A stretch of 64,000 nt of DNA, from contig CAZGVE010000012.1 of the NCBI GenBank assembly GCA_964528845.1, forward strand, positions 1 to 64,000. The letters are read 5' to 3'. Positions 53,705-60,979 of this stretch are shown here, in pieces. Positions within the stretch are counted from its first letter, which is position 1; each line of letters starts with the position of its first letter. This DNA is from FEN-1191 sp964528845 (GTDB lineage: Bacteria > Pseudomonadota > Gammaproteobacteria > Steroidobacterales > Steroidobacteraceae). The notes below the pieces were generated by a model. It worked only from the letters and a program-made list of their open reading frames with translations. It had not been told where the DNA came from and ran no database searches. The position numbers and the translations under genes are program-made.

Positions 53705-54328
53705 CTAGCGGGCAGGCGGCGGGGCACGTGCCGGGTCCGGCGGCCGGGCCGGTGCCTCGGCCTCGGTGACGAGCGCCATCAGCGCCGACCGTCCGTCCTG
53801 CCAGATGCCATACGGGATCGGCAGCGCATCGTCGGGAAAGTTGGCCGACAGGATCTGCGCGCCCGCGAGGTAGTGCAGCGTCGGCACATCGATCGGAAAT
53901 GCGTAGGACTGGGTTCGGGCCGTGGTCGGGCCGAACAGCAGGTCGCCCCGTTCGAGCAGCGGCGGCGCAGGCGCCGCCGGACTAAGCAGCACCTCGCGAT
54001 CATCGGCAATGATCCGCAGTCGCCCTGCGCCTACGCCTCGATCGGCAGCGATGCGTGGGTCCACCGTCGACCAGCGGTGCGCGATCAGCCACGTCGTGAA
54101 GCGGCCGCTGCGATCTTCCTGTAGACCGACCAGCGTCAGGTAGTCGCGCGCGTTGGCGGCCACGTCGCTGCGCGTTCGGGCCAGCACGATGGGCCGCTCG
54201 GCGATGATCAGCGTGGCGCCGCTGCGCTCATCGAGCACCTCGCGGGGCTGTGGCGCATGGGCGAACGGGGTGCAGGCGCTCGCCAGGCCACCTACGGCCA
54301 GCAGCAGGATCTGATGCAACACGCGCAT
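53705..54328 (-). CDS. Putative lipoprotein of unknown function
   Basis: 207 aa from ATG 54328. N-terminus MRVLHQILLLAVGGLASAC is a lipoprotein signal with lipidated Cys19 (LASAC lipobox). The mature part is mixed alpha/beta with no motif I recognise and ends in a Pro/Ala-rich tail. Frame extends upstream to an ATG at 54499, but that adds an Arg-rich stretch incompatible with the signal. Convergent with murI, divergent from the methyltransferase. Function unknown. Confidence 0.65.
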   Translation of the reverse strand: MRVLHQILLLAVGGLASACTPFAHAPQPREVLDERSGATLIIAERPIVLARTRSDVAANARDYLTLVGLQEDRSGRFTTWLIAHRWSTVDPRIAADRGVGAGRLRIIADDREVLLSPAAPAPPLLERGDLLFGPTTARTQSYAFPIDVPTLHYLAGAQILSANFPDDALPIPYGIWQDGRSALMALVTEAEAPARPPDPARAPPPAR

Positions 54329-54468
54329 TCGCGCACCGGGCGGAGTCCGTTTCCGCCGCTCGCCTCGCCCCGAATTACGCATCGTCGTCGCTGCCGTCCC
54401 TGGAATACACCCGCTGATGATACGCCGTGCCGGTCCCTTGATCCCTTGCGACCGCCGGTGCACCATCG

Positions 54469-55443
54469 ATGACGCAATGGGAGCGCTTGGATGATGCATC
54501 GTGGACTGGCGGCGTGCGCGTGACTGAGCTTACGCCCAAGTCCGGTTCCGACGTCTGGTCCGACTGGCTGCTGCACCTGCGGCATTCGGACGATCCTGAA
54601 CTCGGGCGTATCGTGCGGGCCGACGTCGAGCGCTTCGCCGACCGCGTGCTGGATGCGGCCGGCATCGCGCCCGGCATGACGCTGGCCGATATCGGCACCG
54701 GCGATGGGGCGGTCGCGTTCCGCGCGATCGAACGCGTCGGCCACACGCTGCGTGTGCTGCTGACGGATATCTCCCCCGCGCTGCTCAGGCATGTCGAGGC
54801 GCGGGCCGTCGAGCGGGGGGTGCGCGATCAGTGTCGCTTCATCCTGTGCCCGGCCGATCAGCTCGCCGCGATCCCGGACGCATCCGTGGATGCCGTCACG
54901 ACCCGCGCGGTGCTGGCTTACGTCGCCGACAAGCCAGCGGCGCTGCGCGAGTTCCTGCGTATCCTCAAGCCGGGCGGCCGGCTGTCGATCGCGGAACCCA
55001 TTCTGCAGGATGATGCCTTCATGGCAATCGCGCTGCGTATCCAGCTCGAGTCCGGCACCGCCGATCCCAGCGACCGCTTTCTGCCGCTGCTGCATCGCTG
55101 GAAGGCGGCGCAGTTCCCCGACAGCCACGAGAAACTCGCCGCCAGCCCGATCGCCAACTACTCGGAGCGCAATCTTTTCGACTTTGCGCGGCGCGCCGGG
55201 TTTGCCGCGATCCACCTGGAGTTCCACATCGATCTGCTGCCCACGATCAATACCTCGTGGGAAGTGTTCGTTCGAGGCTCACCACACCCGCTGGCGCCAC
55301 CGCTCAGCGTGATCCTCGCGGATCAGTTCAACCCGGAAGAGCGTGCGCACTTCGAGCAGGTCATGCGCCCGATGGTCGAGTCTTCTGAGGCCACGAACGT
55401 GCATCGCATCGTCTATATGAGCGCGACGAAGCCTCTCGGTTGA
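54469..55443 (+). CDS. SAM-dependent class I methyltransferase
   Basis: 324 aa. Rossmann motif I LADIGTGDGAVAF at 72-84, an acidic ribose contact in LLTDIS, motif IV-like DASVDAVTTRAVLAYV and FLRILKPGGRLSI. The extra 25 residues before the fold and about 120 after it (HEKLAASPIANYSERNLFDF) suggest a specific small-molecule or lipid substrate, but I cannot name it. Single gene with its own upstream region of 140 bases. Confidence 0.8.
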   Translation: MTQWERLDDASWTGGVRVTELTPKSGSDVWSDWLLHLRHSDDPELGRIVRADVERFADRVLDAAGIAPGMTLADIGTGDGAVAFRAIERVGHTLRVLLTDISPALLRHVEARAVERGVRDQCRFILCPADQLAAIPDASVDAVTTRAVLAYVADKPAALREFLRILKPGGRLSIAEPILQDDAFMAIALRIQLESGTADPSDRFLPLLHRWKAAQFPDSHEKLAASPIANYSERNLFDFARRAGFAAIHLEFHIDLLPTINTSWEVFVRGSPHPLAPPLSVILADQFNPEERAHFEQVMRPMVESSEATNVHRIVYMSATKPLG

Positions 55444-55533
55444 GCACACGACCCGCCGCCCCTGCGTCCCGCCGCGCGTGCGGCCCGCGCCCGTCGCAGG
55501 TTGGCGACGTCATGGCTCCGCGATCCCTTGAGG

Positions 55534-55539
55534 TAGAAT
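55534..55539 (+). promoter_or_regulatory. -10-like TAGAAT immediately before the DUF2844 gene
   Basis: TAGAAT ends seven bases before the ATG at 55546, so transcription would begin at or beside the start codon (leaderless). No good -35 at standard distance. Confidence 0.3.
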
Positions 55540-55545
55540 GAACCC

Positions 55546-56016
55546 ATGCCGTCACTTTTCGTCTGCTCAAGGTTGGTTCCGCGTCTGGTGGCTGCGATGA
55601 TGCTCACGACCGGGGTCGCCGAGGCCTGTCTCGGCGGCAACGCCGCGAGCGTGCAGGCCGATGCCGCGGCCCTCGGTGGACAGCTGCGCACCACTACGCT
55701 CGTGGGCTATGACGTGCAGCAGATCGACGTGCCCGGCGGTCTGACGGTGCGCGAGTTCGTGGGGCGCGACGGCGTCGTGTTCGGAGTGGGTTGGAGCGGA
55801 CCGGCGCCTGCTGACCTGGCGCAGCTGCTGGGCCGCTATGTGGCGCAGTACACCGCGGGCGCAGCGGCGGCGGCCCGGCCAGGACTGCGGCGCGGCGTGC
55901 GCATCGATCTTCCCAGTCTGTTCGCCGAGACCGGTGGCCACCTGCGTGCCTATGCCGGCCGGGCCTTTCTGCCGACATTGGTGCCGACCGGCGTAGCGCC
56001 GTCTGATATTCGCTGA
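55546..56016 (+). CDS. DUF2844-family secreted protein
   Basis: 156 aa. Signal peptide about 1-27 (LVAAMMLTTGVAEA) followed by the family's opening CLGGNAASVQADAAALGG, then TVREFVGRDGVVFGVGWSGPAPADLAQLLG. These are the DUF2844 hallmarks. Function unknown; exported to the periplasm or beyond. Directly followed, with no gap, by a DUF3443 gene, a pairing seen in Burkholderia and relatives. Confidence 0.85.
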   Translation: MPSLFVCSRLVPRLVAAMMLTTGVAEACLGGNAASVQADAAALGGQLRTTTLVGYDVQQIDVPGGLTVREFVGRDGVVFGVGWSGPAPADLAQLLGRYVAQYTAGAAAAARPGLRRGVRIDLPSLFAETGGHLRAYAGRAFLPTLVPTGVAPSDIR

Positions 56017-57318
56017 ATGGGCTCGAGGCCTGTGCATACCCCGCTGCTTCCGCGGCTGCTGCTGGCGGCAATGTTGCCGCCCGTCATGCTGCTCGCGGCC
56101 TGCGTGGGCGGAAGTGGCCCGAACGGAACCGGCGGCGGGACCGGCCCCCCGGTCGTGAATACCCTGGCGCTGACCGTCGACGGCGGACCGGCGGCGGCTC
56201 CGGGCGCGATCAATCATGCGTACGTCACGGTGAGAGTCTGTGCTCCGGGCAGCACCACGCAATGCGCCAACGTCGATCACGTGCTGCTCGATACCGCATC
56301 CTGGGGCCTGCGGCTGGTCGGCTCGGTGCTGACCGCGCAGGGCGTAACACTCGCGGCCGAGACCGACGCGAGCGCCCATGCGATCGAGGAATGCGTGAAC
56401 TTCGGCGGCGGCACCACCTGGGGGCCTGTGGCGCTCGCCGACATCGCGCTCGCCGGGGAATCCGCCAAAGGCCTTCCGGTCCAGGTCATGGACGATACCG
56501 GCGCCACTGCGCCACCGCCGGCGAGCTGCACGGCCAACGGGCCTCCGAGCAATGACGTCACGGGCTTCTACGCCAACGGCATCCTCGGCGTCGGAGTGTT
56601 TGCGCAAGACTGCGGCACGGCATGTGCGCCTCCGGCGGCGCCGCTGCCGGTCTACTTCGGCTGCACCGCCGGTGCCGCCGGCGTCTGCGCCGCCGAGGAT
56701 GTGGCCCTCGCCCAGCAGGTCACGAACCCGGTCGCGAAGTTCGCGGGCGACAACAACGGTGTCATCGTGAGTCTGCCGAACCTGGTGAATGCGAACGGCG
56801 ATCTGGTCGTCACCGGCACCTTGCTGTTCGGCATCAACACACAGGCGGACAACATGCTGCCCGTCGGTGGGCTGACCGTGCTCGGCACCAACGCCAGCGG
56901 AGACTTCAGTGCGAGCTACACCAATGGGGCGACCGTGCTGACCGGATTGTCCTCATGGATCGATTCCGGATCGGACGGCTACGAGTTCAACGATCCCGGC
57001 GTCGCAACCTGTACCGACGCGAACTGGGTCGGCTACTACTGCCCGACGGTCTCGCCGCTGGCCCTCTCGGCGACCAACACCGGACTGGGGGCCCTCGCCG
57101 CTTCGAGCACGGTGACATTCGCCGTCGCGGCGCCCGCTAATGGCGTCCAGTCGGTATTCATCCTGCCGCCGGGAGCCGCCGGGTATGGGGGCCTCGCGGG
57201 CGTCGGCGACGCAGCGCGCTTCGTCTGGGGCATGCCCTATTTCTACGGGCGCCGGATCTACGTCGGAATCGATCAGCGCAGCGCCGGGAGTTACACCGGA
57301 CCGTACTTCGCGTACTGA
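56017..57318 (+). CDS. DUF3443-family lipoprotein, aspartic-protease-like motifs
   Basis: 433 aa. Lipoprotein signal with Cys29 (LLAAC) then a Gly/Ser linker. DUF3443 features: VDHVLLDTASWGLRL (Asp92), GILGVGVFAQDCGTAC, NLLxFGINT-like TLLFGINTQADN, and a second WIDSGSDGYEF (Asp316). The two D-T/S-A/G-S motifs, about 224 residues apart, look like the paired active-site loops of bilobal aspartic proteases; this is inference and no protease activity is known to me. Several Cys pairs suggest disulfides. Starts one base after the DUF2844 stop. Confidence 0.8.
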   Translation: MGSRPVHTPLLPRLLLAAMLPPVMLLAACVGGSGPNGTGGGTGPPVVNTLALTVDGGPAAAPGAINHAYVTVRVCAPGSTTQCANVDHVLLDTASWGLRLVGSVLTAQGVTLAAETDASAHAIEECVNFGGGTTWGPVALADIALAGESAKGLPVQVMDDTGATAPPPASCTANGPPSNDVTGFYANGILGVGVFAQDCGTACAPPAAPLPVYFGCTAGAAGVCAAEDVALAQQVTNPVAKFAGDNNGVIVSLPNLVNANGDLVVTGTLLFGINTQADNMLPVGGLTVLGTNASGDFSASYTNGATVLTGLSSWIDSGSDGYEFNDPGVATCTDANWVGYYCPTVSPLALSATNTGLGALAASSTVTFAVAAPANGVQSVFILPPGAAGYGGLAGVGDAARFVWGMPYFYGRRIYVGIDQRSAGSYTGPYFAY

Positions 57319-57359
57319 GCCTTAAGCTCAGCTGCCTGCAGAGCCTCAAGCTCAGCTGC
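57317..57359. repeat. 19-base direct repeat at the DUF3443/ankyrin convergence
   Basis: Bases 57317-57335 and 57341-57359 are identical except one C/T, period 24. The first copy overlaps the DUF3443 stop and the second the ankyrin stop. Each carries a GAGC..AAGCTC partial palindrome. Looks like a local duplication. Confidence 0.7.
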
Positions 57360-59406
57360 GCGTCGCAAGTTCCTTCGCCAGCGCGTCGAACCCGCGACCG
57401 CGGGCAACGTCGGCGGCCGATATCTGCGCGCTATTGCGCAGGGACGGATTGGCCCCGGCATGCAGCAGGCTCCGGCACACCGTAGCGTAGCCGCCGCGAC
57501 CGGCCGCAATCAGAGCCGTGTCGCCCGCCCGGTTCTGCACGTCCAGCAGCGGCGCGTGTGCCAGCAGCGCTTCGACCACCGGACCCCGACCTCCGGAAGC
57601 TGCCATCAGCAGCGCCGTGTCGCCGCGGGCGCTGCGCCGGTTCAGGTCTGCGCCAGCGGCCAGCAGCCGCGGGACCTGTTCCGGCTGCCCGTGCGAGGCC
57701 GCGGCGTGCAGCGGCGTGAGGCCGTCCTGGTCGGCGGCGTCCACCGAGGCGCCCGCGGCGAGCAGCGCATCGAGAATTGCCGGCGTACCGGCCCACGCCG
57801 CGTACCACAGCGCGCCGCGCCCTGCGTGATCGGTGGCGTTTGGGTTCGCATGGTGCTCGAGCAGCAATTGCACGAGATCGGCCCGGTCTGCGCTCGCCGC
57901 GATCGCCAGGCCTGAGCGGCCGTCGCTGGTGCTCGCATCGACGCTGGCACCGGCCTCCAGCAGGACGCGAGCGGCGTCGAGCTGACCGGCACGCACTGCT
58001 GCCAGCAAAGCTGGTTCTTCGCCGGCGGCATGGCTGTCGGCCTTGACGCCTGCGGCGAGCAGCGCCTCAATCATGGGCGCGTCATTGGCGGTGGCGGCCA
58101 GCCAGAGCGTGCCGTGTCCCGAAGCTCCCGCGCGCTCCGCATCGGCGCCGTGCGCGATCAGGATCGCGATGCAGTCGAGAGCATGGGCATCGGCTGCCAT
58201 CTGCAGCAGGGTCTCGCCCTGTGGCGATTTTCCACGCGCATCAGCGCCGGCGGCGAGCGCCTGCTGCACACCGGGCCCGTCGTTGCGTGCGATGGCGAGC
58301 GCGAGCGTCTGCCAACCCGCATACAACGCGCCGGGATGTCCGGGATCGAAACGACCGGTTGCGCGCGTGGGCGCGGTGTGCACCAGCAGCGTTCGGGCGC
58401 CGAGCCGGCGCAGGCGTTCGGCTGCTGCATTCGCCTCTACGGCCAGCGCGGCATCGAGAACGCCATAGCCGTCGAGGTCGATCGTGTCGAGTGCCGCCCC
58501 CGCGGCATGCAACAGCTCGATGGTGGCCGGGCGGTCGGCGCTCGCGGCGTAGAACAGCGCGGAGCGCTTCGCGGCATCGGCGGCGCCCGGATTCGCACCG
58601 TGCTGCAGCAGAAGTTGGGCCAATGCCGGGTCCGGCAATGTGGCGGCGAGCATCAACGCGGTGGTTCCCGTCAGATCCGCGGTATTCGGGTCGGCGCCGA
58701 GTTCGAGCAGCGCGGTCACGGCCTCGCGGGCGCCAGCCTCGATCGCATGGGACAACGCCGCGCGCCCGAATTCGTCACGCGCACCGATCGCCGCGGCGCC
58801 GAGCCGGCGCAGCCCGGCGACATCATTCCTCCAGGCGCAGGACATGGTCCAAGCCGTCAGCAGCGCGGAATCGGTGACGCCCAGGGTCTCGCGCTCGAGC
58901 AGCGGGTGGCCCGTCTTGAGCGCATCCCCGGCGCGCGCGTAGCCTAAGCCGGCGGAGCGCTCGAGCCAGCCCCGCACCGCCGCCGCATCGGCGTGGGGAG
59001 CTGCGGCGAGTTCGCCCGCGAGCACGTAGGCAGCCATGCCCTCGCCGCGGTCCGCGGCCGACTCAAGCAGTGCGCGGGCCCGGGGGGCATCCGGCGTCAC
59101 GCCGATGCCGTTCAGGTACATCTGCGCGAGCAGGTACTGCGCGGCGCCATTGCCAGCGGCAGCCAGCGGCGTGAGCAACGCGATCGCCTGTCCGAACTCC
59201 AGCGTGCGCAACGCAGCCCGCGCCGGCTCCAGCGCGGCCTCATTCGCACTACTGCGCGAGTAAGTTGGGGCGGCGCGCGGCGGCGCGGCTTTTGCGCGCG
59301 CCGCCGCAACCGCAATCGGCGCGGCGGTTCCGACCAGGCATGCGAGCGCGCATAGTGCCGCTGCGCCCGGCTCGCGCCACCGCGGATGGTTCAGGCGGTC
59401 CCCCAC
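57352..59406 (-). CDS. Exported Sel1/ankyrin-repeat protein
   Basis: 684 aa. N-terminal hydrophobic segment about 14-36 (signal peptide or anchor), a Sel1-like helical repeat region about 65-165 (AQYLLAQMYLNGIGV, ARALLESAADRGEGMAAYVL), then roughly a dozen ankyrin repeats from about 205 to the end (GTTALMLAATLPDPALAQLL, GLTPLHAAASHGQ). Likely a periplasmic or surface protein-binding scaffold; partner unknown. GTG start at 59404-59406 overlaps the end of the upstream flavoprotein gene by 16 bases, so it is translationally coupled to it. Confidence 0.85.
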   Translation of the reverse strand: MGDRLNHPRWREPGAAALCALACLVGTAAPIAVAAARAKAAPPRAAPTYSRSSANEAALEPARAALRTLEFGQAIALLTPLAAAGNGAAQYLLAQMYLNGIGVTPDAPRARALLESAADRGEGMAAYVLAGELAAAPHADAAAVRGWLERSAGLGYARAGDALKTGHPLLERETLGVTDSALLTAWTMSCAWRNDVAGLRRLGAAAIGARDEFGRAALSHAIEAGAREAVTALLELGADPNTADLTGTTALMLAATLPDPALAQLLLQHGANPGAADAAKRSALFYAASADRPATIELLHAAGAALDTIDLDGYGVLDAALAVEANAAAERLRRLGARTLLVHTAPTRATGRFDPGHPGALYAGWQTLALAIARNDGPGVQQALAAGADARGKSPQGETLLQMAADAHALDCIAILIAHGADAERAGASGHGTLWLAATANDAPMIEALLAAGVKADSHAAGEEPALLAAVRAGQLDAARVLLEAGASVDASTSDGRSGLAIAASADRADLVQLLLEHHANPNATDHAGRGALWYAAWAGTPAILDALLAAGASVDAADQDGLTPLHAAASHGQPEQVPRLLAAGADLNRRSARGDTALLMAASGGRGPVVEALLAHAPLLDVQNRAGDTALIAAGRGGYATVCRSLLHAGANPSLRNSAQISAADVARGRGFDALAKELATRS

Positions 59407-60701
59407 TTGGTCTCGACTTCGATGCCGATAGAGCGCAGGAAATCATTCGGCAGGATGCCGCCGGCATTGACGATCACCGCATGGTTATCCACGCGTACAT
59501 TCTGCCCCTTCTGCTGCAGCAGCACCTCCTCGGGGCGGATCTCGCGCAGCTGGGAGTTGAGCATGACCTGCAGTATTCCCTGCTTCGACGCTTCCTCGAC
59601 GCGCTGGCGGTTGCGGGTCTTGGCGCGCTGGAAAGCATCGCCACGGTAGGACAGCACGACCGAGGTGTCGCCGAGTTCCGCGACGCTGGCTGCCGCCTCG
59701 AGCGCGCTATCCCCGCCGCCCACGACCATGACCTGCTGTCCGCGGTACTGCTCGGGGTCGATCAGGCGGTAGACCACCTTCGAGAGATCCTCGCCCGGTA
59801 CACCGAGCTTGCGTGGCGTGCCGCGCCGGCCGATCGCCAGCAGCACATTCGATGCGCGATAGGTCGGTCCTACCGTCTTAACGAGGAACACCCCGCCATC
59901 GCGCTGCAGGCTCTCGACGCGTTCCCGGTAATTGATCTTCAGCCCATTGTCGTTGCAGGCCGAAGTCCAGAACTTGAGCAGCTCCTCCTTGGTCGTGTTG
60001 CGGAACTGCACCTTGCCGATGATCGGCAGCTCGACCGGCGCGGTCATGACCAGTTTGCCCCGCGGATACTGGAATACGGCGCCGCCAAGCGCCTCCTGCT
60101 CGACGGTCTGGTAGTTCAGGCCGAGCTGCTTGGCGGCCAGCGATGCCGCAAGGCCCGCCGGTCCGGCACCGATGATCAGCACGTCGAGCGCGCCCGCATG
60201 CCGGTTGCCGGACTTCGCGATCGCCTCGAGCGCCTGGGCACCCTGCGTGAGGGCGTTGCGGATCAGCCCCATGCCTCCGAGTTCCCCGGCGACGTAGATA
60301 CCAGGCACGTTGGACTCGAAGTTCGGCTGGAGCACCGGAATGTCGATGCCGCGCCGCTCGGTGCCGAATACCAGCGTGATCGCATCGAACGGGCAGGCGC
60401 TCTTGCAGGCGCCGTGTCCGATGCACTCGGACGGTCCGACCAGCACGGCCTTGCCATTGATCAACCCCAGCACGTCGTGGTGCGAGGTCTCCGGGCACGC
60501 GGTGACACACGCACCGCAGCCGAGGCAGCGGCTCTCGTCGATCAGCGGATGCAGCGAGGCCGGTTCGATCAGCCCCGCCGCGATGGATTCCTGCTGCACG
60601 GCCACGTGGCGTGCGTGAACGCGGCGCTGCCGCCACAGGTAGACCGCCAGGATCACCATGCACGGCAGTGCATAGAGCAGCAGGGCCCAGACATCAGCCA
60701 T
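59391..60701 (-). CDS. Membrane-anchored ferredoxin-flavoprotein NAD(P)H oxidoreductase
   Basis: 436 aa. TM helix about 5-23 with a basic flank placing the rest in the cytoplasm. Ferredoxin domain: cluster motif 1 Cys59/62/65/69; motif 2 Cys93, His96, Cys99, Cys103, where His replaces the usual second Cys. Then NVPGIYVAGELGGMGLIRNA (131-150), the FAD motif normally at the C-terminus of thioredoxin-reductase-type proteins, comes before the dinucleotide motif VLIIGAGPAGLAA (174-186). NADPH domain VMVVGGGDSALEA from 324 and YRGDAFQRAK. No CxxC, so not a disulfide reductase. Divergent from a cytochrome c gene set, its probable electron acceptor. Confidence 0.85.
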   Translation of the reverse strand: MADVWALLLYALPCMVILAVYLWRQRRVHARHVAVQQESIAAGLIEPASLHPLIDESRCLGCGACVTACPETSHHDVLGLINGKAVLVGPSECIGHGACKSACPFDAITLVFGTERRGIDIPVLQPNFESNVPGIYVAGELGGMGLIRNALTQGAQALEAIAKSGNRHAGALDVLIIGAGPAGLAASLAAKQLGLNYQTVEQEALGGAVFQYPRGKLVMTAPVELPIIGKVQFRNTTKEELLKFWTSACNDNGLKINYRERVESLQRDGGVFLVKTVGPTYRASNVLLAIGRRGTPRKLGVPGEDLSKVVYRLIDPEQYRGQQVMVVGGGDSALEAAASVAELGDTSVVLSYRGDAFQRAKTRNRQRVEEASKQGILQVMLNSQLREIRPEEVLLQQKGQNVRVDNHAVIVNAGGILPNDFLRSIGIEVETKWGTA

Positions 60702-60763
60702 GGCGGGTCAATCCGTATCCGATCCGGAGTGTGGGAAGGCTAGATTGCATTGACGAAGGATTC

Positions 60764-60779
60764 TGTGAATCGCATCACG
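60764..60779. promoter_or_regulatory. CRP/FNR-type palindrome in the divergent redox control region
   Basis: TGTGA-N6-TCACG, one base from the CRP consensus TGTGA-N6-TCACA. It is 63-78 bases upstream of the flavoprotein ATG and about 200 upstream of the ccmI-like gene. A CRP-family regulator is likely; which one is not known. Confidence 0.5.
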
Positions 60780-60785
60780 CGTCAA

Positions 60786-60827
60786 CCTGTCGCCGAACAC
60801 CAAATCCTGTCGCCAATCCGGGACAGG
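60786..60827. repeat. CCTGTCGCC direct repeats plus inverted GGACAGG
   Basis: CCTGTCGCC at 60786-60794 and 60806-60814, starts 20 bases apart (about two helical turns), and GGACAGG at 60821-60827 as the inverted half. Placed between the CRP-like site and the plus-strand -10, as an operator would be. Confidence 0.5.
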
Positions 60828-60850
60828 AATCATGATTAATGTGGCATGTT

Positions 60851-60856
60851 TATACT
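60851..60856 (+). promoter_or_regulatory. -10 box for the cytochrome gene set
   Basis: TATACT, within TGTTTATACT, 124 bases before the TTG start at 60980; no good -35, consistent with activator dependence. The rest of 60702-60979 holds no gene. Confidence 0.4.
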
Positions 60857-60979
60857 CGGTCGCGTGACCCGTCCAGGCTCGCGGTCAGCCCTGCGTACGG
60901 CCTGGACGACGGACTGGAGTGTCCGTGGTCGTTCCGCGAGCCGGCATGACCCGTCGCTATGACATAGGGAAGTTCGACA

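Noticed and set aside
59265..60743. 492-codon plus-strand open frame opposite the flavoprotein gene
   Set aside because: The minus-strand frame has clear ferredoxin, FAD and NADPH motifs; the plus-strand one has none.
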